NCBI GenBank assembly: GCA_003151425.1
Contig: PLXO01000076.1
Location: 4,743-46,566, forward strand
DNA from: Acetobacteraceae bacterium
GTDB lineage: Bacteria > Pseudomonadota > Alphaproteobacteria > Acetobacterales > Acetobacteraceae
Direction: 5' to 3'
Length of the DNA: 41,824 bases
This document shows, one piece after another, positions 16,629 through 24,875 of this stretch (within the stretch, counting starts at the first letter, position 1; the number at the start of each line of letters is the position of its first letter). The notes below the pieces were generated by a model. The model made no database searches. It saw only the letters and a program-made list of their open reading frames with translations, and was not told the origin of the DNA. The translations under genes and the position numbers were made by a program.

Positions 16629-17171
16629 ACCCGGCCGCGAACTTCGTCAAAAGCCTTGCGTGCGAGCGCATCGCCTTGTGGAAGCAGCGCTGCTCGAACT
16701 TCTCATTCGGGCTGTGCACTTGGTCGTCGTCGAGGCGCGCAACGCTTCCATGAACATCATCGACTGGCCCTTGTCGTCCACCGCGCCGCGCGCAACGAAG
16801 CGCTTGCCGTGCGGACCGTCGACGAATTGTGGCTCGAACGGCGGGGTCTGCCACAACGCCAGCGGATCGACCGGCTGCACGTCGTAGTGGCCGTAGAACA
16901 GCACATGCGGGCCGGTGTAGCCGGCGGGTCCCGGGTGTTGCGCCACCACCACCGGATGGCCCGGCGTCGGGCGCACCGCGACGGTGAAGCCCAGCCCGGC
17001 AAGCTGCTCGCGCACCCAGTCCGCGGCGCGCTGGCAATCGGCGGCGTGCGCGGGCTGCGCGCTGATCGACGGGATGCGCAACAGGTCGAACAGCCGCGCG
17101 CGCGAGGCGTCGAGGCCGGCGTCGATGTGGTGCAGCACGGTCTCGACGGTGGCGGGGGAGGGGGCTGGCAT
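16629..17171 (-). pseudogene. Internally deleted second copy of the M20 dipeptidase gene
   Basis: The first about 145 codons (starting [20 protein letters not shown]) are almost identical to the intact M20 gene at 11324-12730. After MEALRA the sequence jumps to that gene's last about 35 codons in a different frame: the C-terminal block [19 protein letters not shown] is present but out of frame. About 860 bp of the intact gene (roughly 11434-12296) are missing, and both break ends carry aggc. The upstream 50-80 bp are also related in the two copies. The fused frame ends prematurely, so no working peptidase can be made. Confidence 0.85.
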
Positions 17172-17334
17172 GGCAGCTCCGTACGGGTTGTCGGGCGCAC
17201 CTTGGCACGCGTTCGCGGCGGGTCAACGTCGGCGGGTGAGGATTGGCCAAGCACCCGGGCGCCGGTGCCAGACAAATCCGTCGCGGCCAACCTATATAAC
17301 TGGCATGGTAGTGCACGCGCGAAGGATGCCACCC

Positions 17335-17595
17335 ATGGTTACGATCACGTCGGCGGACCTGAGACGGCAATTCACCCGCTGCCGGGAACTCGCCCTGAAG
17401 GAACCGGTCTCGATCACCCATAACGGGCGGGAAAGCCTTGTCGTGCTGTCCGCTGACGAATTCAAACGGCTCAAAGCCTTGGACACGCGCGAGGCGCTTT
17501 ACGCCTGGGAACTCCCCCAGGATCTCGCCGACGCCCTGGAATCCGCGGCCCCACCAGCGTTCACGGCCCAGTTCGACCACGAATTGGAAGCGTAA
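17335..17595 (+). CDS. Phd/YefM-type antitoxin
   Basis: An 86-residue protein beginning MVTITSADLRRQFTRCRELA, with the VSITHNGRESLVVLSADEFK motif typical of the Phd/YefM family, which bind DNA as dimers and neutralise a partner toxin through the C-terminus. The ATG at 17335 has AAGG nine bases upstream; an ATG at 17326 is a possible alternative. TATAAC at 17295 could be a -10 element, but no good -35 was found. It ends eight bases before the PemK-like toxin gene, the normal antitoxin-first order. It lies next to the collapsed M20 copy in an accessory region. Confidence 0.82.
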   Translation: MVTITSADLRRQFTRCRELALKEPVSITHNGRESLVVLSADEFKRLKALDTREALYAWELPQDLADALESAAPPAFTAQFDHELEA

Positions 17596-17603
17596 GGGGG
17601 GCG

Positions 17604-18095
17604 GTGCCGTTCCCCGACCCGCAGCCAGGCCTGGTTATTCGCTACGCGTATCTTTGGCGGTCGGAGGAAGCACAAGGGCGGGAGGAAGGCACCAAGGACC
17701 GGCCATGCGCCGTAGTTCTGACGACAAAGCGGGATGGCGACCGGTTGATCGTCGTGGTCGCGCCCATCACGCACGCGCCACCAGCCGATCCCAGGGCCGC
17801 GATCGAGGTCCCCGCCGCCGTAAAAAGGCGCCTGCGCCTTGACGATGAACGGTCTTGGATCATCACGAGCGAAGTGAACGTTTTCACCTGGCCCGGGCCG
17901 GATCTGCGGCCCGTCGATCCCACAGATCGCGCTCTCGGATTTGCCCATGGCTATTTGCCCCGGGGCTTGGCGAGGGCGGTGATAGACGGCGTCCGAGAGC
18001 AGATGCGCGAAGGTCTCGCGAAGATCGTGCAGCGCGATGAACGCGGACCTGGCGGCACATTTCGCCGCAGACCTCCTCGCGGCGAGCGAGAATAG
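17604..18095 (+). CDS. PemK/MazF-like toxin
   Basis: The 163-residue product starts MPFPDPQPGLVIRYAYLWRS and continues GTKDRPCAVVLTTKRDGDRL, then IVVVAPITHAPPADPRAAIE. This KDRP-(x)n-VAPITH pattern fits the PemK-like plasmid-maintenance-toxin proteins common in alphaproteobacteria; MazF/PemK enzymes cleave mRNA. Length is longer than classical MazF (about 110) because of a C-terminal extension rich in Arg. The start is a GTG preceded by AAGGGGGG overlapping the antitoxin stop, so the pair is co-translated. Pairing a PemK-like toxin with a Phd/YefM antitoxin is a plausible hybrid module. Activity is inferred from family only. Confidence 0.78.
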   Translation: MPFPDPQPGLVIRYAYLWRSEEAQGREEGTKDRPCAVVLTTKRDGDRLIVVVAPITHAPPADPRAAIEVPAAVKRRLRLDDERSWIITSEVNVFTWPGPDLRPVDPTDRALGFAHGYLPRGLARAVIDGVREQMREGLAKIVQRDERGPGGTFRRRPPRGERE

Positions 18096-18304
18096 CCGAA
18101 CGCCGGACCGGACCATTGAGACAGGATGCACATACCCAAATTTCCAAAAAAAACGGCCACGAGTTTGCGCACGGTCGCCGAAGAGAGGCGGCTCCGCGGT
18201 CTGCTTGCCGCCTTCTGCGAAGCCGGGTTTATCCTGCGCGACAGAGGCGGACTGCGGTGCATGCCAGGACGCCGGCGCGGCGCTCGCACGCGCGCTCCCG
18301 TGAC

Positions 18305-18334
18305 TTGACAGTCGCCAGACCAACCCAATATACC
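18305..18334 (+). promoter_or_regulatory. Promoter of the ribbon-helix-helix gene
   Basis: TTGACA at 18305-18310 and TATACC at 18329-18334 are separated by 18 bp, a good sigma-70-type match and the clearest promoter in this region. The -10 element overlaps the first half-site of the operator described next. Confidence 0.65.
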
Positions 18335-18361
18335 ATCCACTCAGATGGTAGAGGGATGGTA
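18331..18361 (+). promoter_or_regulatory. Putative autoregulatory operator with three half-sites
   Basis: TACCATC (18331-18337) and GATGGTA (18344-18350) form a perfect inverted repeat with a 6-bp spacer. A second GATGGTA follows at 18355-18361, exactly 11 bp on. The sites overlap the -10 box and end seven bases before the start codon, the usual place for an autorepressed ribbon-helix-helix regulator. Confidence 0.6.
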
Positions 18362-18367
18362 TTTTCC

Positions 18368-18790
18368 ATGACCGGCAACGTGCACGAGCTGCGGCCCAGG
18401 GCCGGCGGTGAGACCGAGAAGATCACGATCAACCTCGGCTATGTCGATCTCGGCCACATCGATCTGCTGGTGCAGGACGGCTTCTATTCGAACCGAACCG
18501 ACCTCATCCGCACCGCGATCCGCAATCAGATCGAACGCCATGCCGAGGCGGCCAAGCAGTCGATGCTCCGAAAGAGCCTCGACCTTGGCTTGCGCCACTA
18601 CAGCCGCGAGGATCTCGAAGCCGCGCGCGCCGCCGGGCAGATGCTGCGGATCAACGTGCTGGGGCTGGCCAGCATCGCCAGCGACGTAACATCGGAGCTC
18701 GCCCGCGCCACGATCGCCTCGGTCACCGTGCTGGGAGCGTTCCAGGCCAGCCCTGCGGTGAAGGCGGCGTTGGCCGATCGGACCCGATAG
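18368..18790 (+). CDS. Ribbon-helix-helix (CopG-like) transcriptional regulator
   Basis: A 140-residue protein. Residues about 15-60 form a ribbon-helix-helix fold: a beta strand in KITINLGYVDLGHI, then two helices in IDLLVQDGFYSNRTDLIRTA and RNQIERHAEAA. The C-terminal half (REDLEAARAAGQMLRINVLG and on) is helical and may be a partner-binding region. The ATG at 18368 is favoured: AGAGGGA precedes it, while the in-frame ATG at 18356 lies inside the operator repeats. It probably represses its own promoter. The esterase gene follows 126 bp downstream on the same strand and could be under its control (inference). About 210 bp between it and the toxin gene hold nothing recognised. Confidence 0.75.
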   Translation: MTGNVHELRPRAGGETEKITINLGYVDLGHIDLLVQDGFYSNRTDLIRTAIRNQIERHAEAAKQSMLRKSLDLGLRHYSREDLEAARAAGQMLRINVLGLASIASDVTSELARATIASVTVLGAFQASPAVKAALADRTR

Positions 18791-18916
18791 ACAGAAGCGG
18801 CTCCGCCCGCGGTCCTGCGCGGCCAAGGCGGTCCCGCCAACACCTCTCAACCGGATGCGGATCAAGCCTCCTGGCGAGGATGCCTGACCTGTGCCTGACC
18901 ACAGAAAGCGACGGAC

Positions 18917-20233
18917 ATGAACACAATGCTGCACCCCGACATGCTCGAGGCAACCCGCCTCACGCGTGCCGGCCGGCTGGCCGAAGCCATGGCGCTCCTG
19001 CAACGCTTGCCCAAGGGCGAGATCACGCGGAACTTGCCACTCAGCCCCATGCGCGACCCCGCAGGCGGACCCGCCGGACGCCAGTCCCGCACCATCGACG
19101 CCGAGCCCGAGACCGGCAACGCAACAGAACCGCAGCCGTCCTCAGCTACCGGGACGAAGCTCGGCGCCGGTGCCCGGTCCACCGGCGGGGAGGACGCAAC
19201 CGCCCCATCGCCGATGCCCGAAGCGCTGTGTCGTTTCCTCGAACGGATCAATCGGACCGGACGGGAGCCAGGACTGGGCGGGCGGCCGATGCGAGCGCCA
19301 CTGCACGCGCCCGCCGTGCTGCCGGACGGCGCACGGTTTCTGGCGGGCAGGTTCCGCGGCGAGGCCGGCAGCCGTCCGTACAAGCTCTACATCCCCAGCA
19401 CCTACCGTGGGCGCGCCGTCCCGCTGGTGGTCATGCTGCACGGCTGCACCCAATCGCCGGACGACTTCGCCGCCGGAACGCGCATGAACGCGCTCGCAGA
19501 GGAGCCGACCTGTCTCGTCCTCTATCCCGCACAGACCGCCGCCGCCAATGCCCAGAAGTGCTGGAACTGGTTCAGTCCCGGCGACCAGCAGCGCGAGCAA
19601 GGCGAGCCCGCCCTGATCGCCGGCATCACGCGCCAGATCATGGGCGACTATGCGGTGGATCCCCAGCTTGTCTATGTTGCCGGGCTCTCCGCCGGCGGGG
19701 CTGCCGCCGCCATCATGGGGGCGACCTACCCCGATCTCTACGCGGCCGTCGGGGTGCATTCCGGCTTGGCGGCCGGCGCCGCCAGCGATCTCCCCTCCGC
19801 CCTTGCCGCCATGCGCCAGGGCGCGGCCGCGGCTTCACGCTGGTCCGCCAGCGGGTCGGGCGTGACGGGGGGCCGGCAGATGGTCCCGACCATCGTGTTC
19901 CACGCCGATCAGGACCACACCGTGCATCCTTGCAACGGCGAGCAGGTCATCAGGCAGGCCCGGGCGGGCGTTGAACTGTGGACGCAGGTGGAGCGCGGCG
20001 AGGTGCCGGGTGGGCATGCGTACAGCCGCACCCTCTACGCCGATGCGAACGGGCAGCCACTGCTCGAGCAGTGGGTCGTCCACGGAGGTGGTCATGCCTG
20101 GTCTGGCGGCAGCCCTGCCGGATCCTATACCGATCCGCGCGGACCGGATGCCACGCGGGAGATGCTCCGCTTCTTCCTCGAGCACCCGCACCCCGCGATT
20201 GGTGCCTCACTGCGAGCGCCGCCCGCCCCGTAG
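18917..20233 (+). CDS. PHB-depolymerase-family esterase
   Basis: A 438-residue alpha/beta hydrolase of the PHB depolymerase (LpqC-like) family. The oxyanion segment VVMLHGCTQSPDDFAAGTRM lies near residue 175. The nucleophile Ser258 sits in the lipase box VAGLSAGGAAAA. The C-terminal His is likely in WVVHGGGHAWSGGSPAGSYT. The first about 130 residues are a less conserved, proline-rich region starting MNTMLHPDMLEATRLTRAGR. No clear signal peptide is seen, so it may be intracellular or exported by another route. Family members act on poly-3-hydroxybutyrate or other polyesters and acyl esters; the substrate cannot be told from sequence. A ribbon-helix-helix regulator gene precedes it. Confidence 0.85.
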   Translation: MNTMLHPDMLEATRLTRAGRLAEAMALLQRLPKGEITRNLPLSPMRDPAGGPAGRQSRTIDAEPETGNATEPQPSSATGTKLGAGARSTGGEDATAPSPMPEALCRFLERINRTGREPGLGGRPMRAPLHAPAVLPDGARFLAGRFRGEAGSRPYKLYIPSTYRGRAVPLVVMLHGCTQSPDDFAAGTRMNALAEEPTCLVLYPAQTAAANAQKCWNWFSPGDQQREQGEPALIAGITRQIMGDYAVDPQLVYVAGLSAGGAAAAIMGATYPDLYAAVGVHSGLAAGAASDLPSALAAMRQGAAAASRWSASGSGVTGGRQMVPTIVFHADQDHTVHPCNGEQVIRQARAGVELWTQVERGEVPGGHAYSRTLYADANGQPLLEQWVVHGGGHAWSGGSPAGSYTDPRGPDATREMLRFFLEHPHPAIGASLRAPPAP

Positions 20234-20293
20234 TGGCCTGCGGCGGTCGGCACATGTCATGGGCATGCGAGTGGCCGTCCTGTTGCGGCACTA

Positions 20294-20453
20294 CTAGAGC
20301 GTGTTCACCCAGACTGGAATCGCCGGGCGCACCTGTCATTGCGAGGAGCGTAGCGACGAAGCAATCCCGTGCCTCGGCGGCGGGAGCTTGCTTCGTCGCT
20401 GCGCTCCTCGCAATGACAGCTTCGCGTTTCCAGTCAGCGTGAAAACGCTCTAG
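20294..20453. repeat. Composite palindromic repeat, complete copy
   Basis: The best-formed copy of the composite element. The outer arms are ctagagcgtgttcaccc and gcgtgaaaacgctctag. Next inward are agactggaat and tttccagtca, then the inner arms ctgtcattgcgaggagcgta and ctgcgctcctcgcaatgaca. It sits 60 bp after the esterase stop and may act as a bidirectional hairpin. The rest of the 495-bp gap (20454-20706) has no recognised gene; the motif gataccagccgcc at about 20554 recalls the one at 8967. Confidence 0.85.
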
Positions 20454-20706
20454 GGAGAAACAAACCATCCGGACTCAACGTTGAGAGGCTGTCCCAAACG
20501 TTTCGTCCAGGGCGGGGTCGGCCGCCGTCGGCCGGTGGCGAACTAATATGATACCAGCCGCCGAAAACATTGACGCTCGCTCGGTTCGCACTGGCGCTGG
20601 CTCACGCCATGACTGCCCCCGGCGCAGGTGCCCTGCGAGATGCACACCTCTTTGCGTCGGCCGGTCGAGACACGCCGATAGCGGGTCCTCTGGACGCGGA
20701 TCCAAA

Positions 20707-20728
20707 GCAAGCAAGTTTTTTAACACAG
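20707..20728. repeat. Left arm of a palindromic repeat interrupted by the group II intron
   Basis: The left arm gcaagcaagttttttaacac-ag ends exactly at the intron boundary. Its complement, gtgttgaaaaacttgcttgc, is found 2 kb downstream at 22763-22782. Removing the intron joins aacacag to aggagctaggg, restoring a copy of the cacagagg-type palindrome. Confidence 0.8.
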
Positions 20729-22634
20729 GTGCGCCGGCGAAACCGGCAAAAGGAGAGGGCGAGAATCCCTTACGATGAACGGTAGAGCGAACCCCATCGG
20801 CCCCGAGTCATGCGTGTCACATCGCGAGGTGTGGGGCGAAGCGTTGCCAGGGGTGTTGGTGGGCCAGGTATTGAGCCACGTAACAAAAACAGTTCGGGAT
20901 GCCGACGCTTTCTGTGTAGCGGAAGGCAGCACGGTGGGGCGCGCTATCGCGAGCGCTTTGCCGGTCCCGCGTGGTCTGAGGCCCTGGCACGCCAACGAAA
21001 CCTTTTGTTCGGGAACCGGGAGATCTCATGGCTGGCCGTCTGAGAAAGGACGGTCCGCATCGGGAAGGCTGGAAAGCCGAAGCCGATGATGCACGGCGAT
21101 GAGAAGTCAGACCCCGCCATAGTAGCCGTGAAGCCTGCGAACAAATCCGGGCAACTGGACGCGGAGTGGGCGGAGCCAAGGGTGGGGGCCAAGGGGAACG
21201 CGATCAAGCACGGCATGCGCCGGACTCCGGGCCGGGCAAGCATGTCCCACGGGCTGGATCGTGTACGGCAAGCAGCGACACAAAAGGGTGTGAAGTTCAC
21301 CGCCCTGCTACATCATCTCGATGTCGCCCTGCTGCGGTCAGCCTATGGCTGGCTGCGGAAAGAGGCATCGCCGGGTGTGGATGGGGTGACCTGGGCGGCT
21401 TACGGCGAGGGTCTTGAGCGCAAGCTGACAGACCTGCACGACCGTATCCACCGGGGTGCCTACCGGGCGCGACCATCGCGGCGGGTCTATATCCCGAAGC
21501 CGGATGGGCGGGAACGTCCGTTGGGCATAGCCGCGCTGGAGGACAAGATCGTCCAGCGTGCGCTGGCCGAAGTGCTGAACGCGATCTGGGAGGAAGACTT
21601 CCTGGGGTTCAGTTACGGATTCCGGCCGGGGCGTGGCCAGCACGATGCGCTGGATGCGTTGGCGGTTGGGATCGGTCAGCGAAAGGTGAACTGGATACTG
21701 GACGCCGACATCGCGGGATTCTTCGATGCGGTCAGCCACGACTGGCTGATCCGTTTTGTTGAACACCGCGTTGGCGACCAGCGGGTGATCCGGCTGATCC
21801 GTAAATGGCTGAAGGCCGGGGTGGCTGAGGACGGGCAAGTGACACCGGGGGAGGTCGGAACACCGCAAGGCGCGGTGATCTCGCCACTTCTGGCCAACAT
21901 CTACCTGCATTACGTCTTCGACCTGTGGGCGGACCAATGGCGGAAACGCCACGCCCAGGGGGATGTCATCATGGTGCGATATGCTGACGACATCGTCGTT
22001 GGCTTCGAGCATCGGGCCGACGCCGAACGGTTCTGGGAGGATATGCGGACGCGTCTGGCGGAATTCGCCCTGACGCTCCACCCGGGGAAGACGCGGCTCA
22101 TCGAGTTCGGACGTCATGCGGCGGAGAACCGGCTGGCACGCGGTCTCGGCAAGCCGGAGACGTTTAACTTTCTTGGCTTCACCCACATCAGCGGGCACAG
22201 CCGACGGGGAGAGTTCCAGCTTAAACGGAAGTCTCGCAGCGACCGGGTGCGCGCCAGATTGCAGGTGATCAAAGAGGAATTGCGTCGAAGGATGCACGAG
22301 ACAATCGATGAACAGGGGGCGTGGCTGAGGCGGATCGTGATGGGCTTCAATGCTTATCACGCGGTTCCGACCAACTCGGCGGCGCTTGGGGACTTTCGTT
22401 TTAACGTGACCAACATCTGGCGGCGCGCGTTGTGTTGGCGTGGTCAAAAGGGGAAGGTAACGTGGCAACGAATGACCGTGCTGCAAAATCGGTGGCTTCC
22501 CAAACCGCGAATCACACATCCCTGGCCGAGTAAGCGCTCCGCCGTCAAACACCCAAGGTGGGAGCCCGGTGCGGGAATACCGCCCGCCGGGATCTGTGCG
22601 GGGGGCGTGTGGTGACACGCGTCCCTACCGCGAT
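20729..22634 (+). mobile_element. Group II intron (about 1.9 kb)
   Basis: The 5' end gtgcgcc matches the GUGYG start of group II introns. Domain V is recognisable at about 22561-22596, with the AGC catalytic triad and a GAAT tetraloop-like turn. Domain VI (about 22597-22634) is a hairpin with a candidate branch-point A at 22627, seven bases before the 3' end cgat. EBS1 ctgtgt (20912-20917) is fully complementary to IBS1 acacag, the last six bases of the 5' exon. EBS2 aaaaac (around 20885-20890) complements gttttt in the exon. The flanking palindrome arms align across the junction, confirming both ends. Bases 20729-21085 are the structured 5' part (domains I-IV) without a gene. Confidence 0.88.
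21086..22615 (+). CDS. ltrA: Group II intron reverse transcriptase/maturase
   Basis: A 509-residue reverse transcriptase. N-terminal residues about 1-70 (AIVAVKPANKSGQLDAEWAE) are typical of intron-encoded proteins. RT blocks follow: PGVDGVTWAAYGEGL, RRVYIPKPDGRERPLGIAAL, FLGFSYGFRPGRGQHDAL, ILDADIAGFFDAV, GTPQGAVISPLLANIYLHYV and the catalytic YADD at about 299-302. The maturase (X) domain follows (GAWLRRIVMGFNAYHAVPTN). No HNH endonuclease is present. The reading frame runs through domain V and stops inside domain VI, so its last about 18 codons are also catalytic RNA. It aids splicing and reverse-splices the intron into DNA. Alternative starts lie three bases on. Confidence 0.92.
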   Translation: MMHGDEKSDPAIVAVKPANKSGQLDAEWAEPRVGAKGNAIKHGMRRTPGRASMSHGLDRVRQAATQKGVKFTALLHHLDVALLRSAYGWLRKEASPGVDGVTWAAYGEGLERKLTDLHDRIHRGAYRARPSRRVYIPKPDGRERPLGIAALEDKIVQRALAEVLNAIWEEDFLGFSYGFRPGRGQHDALDALAVGIGQRKVNWILDADIAGFFDAVSHDWLIRFVEHRVGDQRVIRLIRKWLKAGVAEDGQVTPGEVGTPQGAVISPLLANIYLHYVFDLWADQWRKRHAQGDVIMVRYADDIVVGFEHRADAERFWEDMRTRLAEFALTLHPGKTRLIEFGRHAAENRLARGLGKPETFNFLGFTHISGHSRRGEFQLKRKSRSDRVRARLQVIKEELRRRMHETIDEQGAWLRRIVMGFNAYHAVPTNSAALGDFRFNVTNIWRRALCWRGQKGKVTWQRMTVLQNRWLPKPRITHPWPSKRSAVKHPRWEPGAGIPPAGICAGGVW

Positions 22635-22782
22635 AGGAGCTAGGGAGGCACGGAGGCCACGGAGAAGGACAGTATGGCGCTTCGCGCGTGTTCCATCGGT
22701 CTTCGCGCGAAGCGCCAAACCCTTCGCTTCTCCGTGTCCTCGTGCGTTCTCCCGGTTTCTCCGTGTTGAAAAACTTGCTTGC
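22635..22782. repeat. Right part of the intron-interrupted palindromic repeat
   Basis: After the intron, aggagctagggaggcacgga and ggccacggagaagg pair with cttctccgtgtcctcgtgcg and ttctcccggtttctccgtgt. The element then closes with ttgaaaaacttgcttgc, the complement of the arm at 20707. The centre carries cttcgcgcgaagcg. It lies in the 158-bp gap before the kup stop codon. Confidence 0.8.
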
Positions 22783-22792
22783 TTGATTGCAT

Positions 22793-24679
22793 TCAGATCG
22801 CGACCTCGCGGCCAAGCTCCACCACCGTTTCGGCGGGCAAGCGAAAGTAGTCCGTCACATGCAACGAGTTCCGCTGCATGAATGCGAACATCGCCTCCAC
22901 CCAGTGCGGCAGCCCCTTGCCGTCGTCGCGCGCCACCACCGTCTCGTGGCCCACGAAATACGTCAGGTCGGCCGGGTCGATGCCGCAGCCTCCGGCGTGC
23001 GCCTCCGCCAGCAGCACTGGGATATCCGGCCGCTGCATGAAGCCGTAGCGCGCGGCACCGCGCCAGACACCCGGAGCGATCTGCGCCACGCTCAGCCGTT
23101 GCGCCAGCGGCACATACGGCACCATCTGCGTGGCCACGTTCAGGATGAACACGCGCTCGTGCAGCGCGCGATTGTGGCGCACGTGCCAGACCATCACCGG
23201 CGGCGCGTCGCGCACCGTGCGTGTCAGGAACACCGCCGTCCCCGGCACGCGCGCCACCCCGCGCGCCGTGATCTGCGCCACGAAGTCCCCGATCGGCACC
23301 ACTGCGTCGCGCATCCGCGCGGCCACCGCCTCCGCGCCCAGGTGCCACACCAGCATCACGCCGTAGACCGCCACGGCCAGCAGCACGGGGACGTAGCCGC
23401 CGTCGGCGAACTTCATCATGTTGGCCGAAACGAAAGCAGCGTCCACCACCGCGAGCGCGCCGGCCACCGGCACCGCGCGCAGCAGGCCCCACCCCCAGAT
23501 CTCGCGCATCGCGATGAACAGCAGCATCGTGGTCATCAGCATCGTCATCGAGACGGCGATGCCGTAGGCGGCGGCAAGGTTGTCCGACTTGCCGAAGCCG
23601 ACCGTCAGGCCGATCGTCGCCAGCATCAGCATCCAGTTCACCGGCGCCACATAGATCTGCCCATACCCCTCGGCCGAGGTCTGGGTGATCGACAGGCGCG
23701 GCAGCCAGCCAAGCTGGATCGCCTGCCGCGTCATCGAGAACGCGCCGGTGATGATCGACTGGCTGGCGATGATGGTCGCCACCGTCGCCAGCAGCACCAT
23801 CGGCACCAGCAGCGCCTCCGGTGCCAGGCGGTAGAAGATGTTGCCCTCGGTGGGCCCGCCCGCCACCACCAGCGCCGCCTGTCCCGCATAGTTCAGCAGC
23901 AGCGCCGGCAGTACCACCGCCGACCACGCGAGGCGGATCGGGCGGGGACCGAAATGCCCCATGTCGGCGTACAGCGCCTCGGCCCCGGTGACGCACAGGA
24001 ACACGCCGCCGAGCACCAGGAACCCGGTCATGCCGCTGGAGAACAGAAATTCCAGCCCATAGCGCGGGTCGATCGCGAGCAGCACCGCGGGGTGGCGCGC
24101 GATGCCGCCGATGCCGAGCAGCGCGATGACGACGAACCACACCGCCATCACCGGCCCGAAGGCGGTGCCGATGCGTGCCGTGCCGAACCGCTGCACGGCG
24201 AACAGCGCGATCAGGATCACGACCGCCGCCGGCAGGATGTATGGGTGGAAGGCGGGCGTGGCGATGTCCAGCCCCTCCAGCGCCGACAGCACCGAGATGG
24301 CCGGCGTGATCGCGCCGTCGCCGTAGATCAGCGCCGCGCCGAACAGCCCCACCGCGACGATCGCCGGCCGGTGCCCGCGCTTGATGCCGAGCAGCGACAT
24401 CAGCGCCAGGATGCCGCCTTCCCCGTCGTTGTCGATGCGCATCGCAAGTGTAACGTATTTCACCGAGGTGATGATGATCAACGTCCAGACGATCAGCGAG
24501 AGCGAACCGAGCGCGGCCTGCGCCGATGGGTGCGGGCCGGTGGTGTCGAGCACCGTCTTCAGCGTGTAGAGCGGGCTGGTGCCGATATCGCCGAACACCA
24601 CGCCGAGCGCGGCGAGGCTCATCGCGGTCAGACGCGGGCGGGTCGTCGTCGGGTCGGTCGCGACGGTGGGCGCGGGCAC
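22793..24679 (-). CDS. kup: Potassium uptake protein Kup
   Basis: A 628-residue inner-membrane K+/H+ symporter of the KUP/HAK/KT family. The diagnostic N-terminal block ALGVVFGDIGTSPLYTLKTV occurs near residue 25. It is followed by about twelve helices, including IYGDGAITPAISVLSALEGL and ATIIASQSIITGAFSMTRQA, and a soluble C-terminal domain of about 170 residues ending TVVELGREVAI. The GTG at 24679 is chosen because GAGGAG lies eight bases upstream; a TTG two codons earlier is too close to that site. It serves high-affinity or low-pH potassium uptake and stands alone. Length matches E. coli Kup (622). Confidence 0.93.
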   Translation of the reverse strand: MPAPTVATDPTTTRPRLTAMSLAALGVVFGDIGTSPLYTLKTVLDTTGPHPSAQAALGSLSLIVWTLIIITSVKYVTLAMRIDNDGEGGILALMSLLGIKRGHRPAIVAVGLFGAALIYGDGAITPAISVLSALEGLDIATPAFHPYILPAAVVILIALFAVQRFGTARIGTAFGPVMAVWFVVIALLGIGGIARHPAVLLAIDPRYGLEFLFSSGMTGFLVLGGVFLCVTGAEALYADMGHFGPRPIRLAWSAVVLPALLLNYAGQAALVVAGGPTEGNIFYRLAPEALLVPMVLLATVATIIASQSIITGAFSMTRQAIQLGWLPRLSITQTSAEGYGQIYVAPVNWMLMLATIGLTVGFGKSDNLAAAYGIAVSMTMLMTTMLLFIAMREIWGWGLLRAVPVAGALAVVDAAFVSANMMKFADGGYVPVLLAVAVYGVMLVWHLGAEAVAARMRDAVVPIGDFVAQITARGVARVPGTAVFLTRTVRDAPPVMVWHVRHNRALHERVFILNVATQMVPYVPLAQRLSVAQIAPGVWRGAARYGFMQRPDIPVLLAEAHAGGCGIDPADLTYFVGHETVVARDDGKGLPHWVEAMFAFMQRNSLHVTDYFRLPAETVVELGREVAI

Positions 24680-24875
24680 CTGCAAGGCTCCTCAAAAAAG
24701 CGCCGCCCCGATTGGCTTGAACCATGGCTGGGGCTTGCACAAAGCGTGGCGCTGTGGCGGCGTCTACCGTATCCAGCCTGCCGCGTCACCCAATCATCGC
24801 TGTTCCGGGCGGATACGCGCCGGCCCGCTCAGCCGCCAGCCTAGGTTCCAGCCCGATTAGTCCCGGGCCCGCTTG

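Noticed and set aside
18126..18308. Small frame between the toxin and ribbon-helix-helix genes
   Set aside because: Arg-rich with no family resemblance or ribosome-binding site; it ends inside the promoter of the next gene.
20475..20726. Minus-strand frame of 83 codons upstream of the intron
   Set aside because: No recognisable domain, overlaps the repeat arm, and composition is that of non-coding DNA.
20729..22634. Diversity-generating retroelement or retron for the reverse transcriptase
   Set aside because: The reverse transcriptase has the intron-type N-terminus and maturase domain, and the flanks show group II intron 5' end, domain V/VI and matching exon-binding sites.
22787..24844. Plus-strand frame of 685 codons opposite kup
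   Set aside because: Antisense of kup with His/Arg/Asp-rich composition; kup itself has all family signatures.
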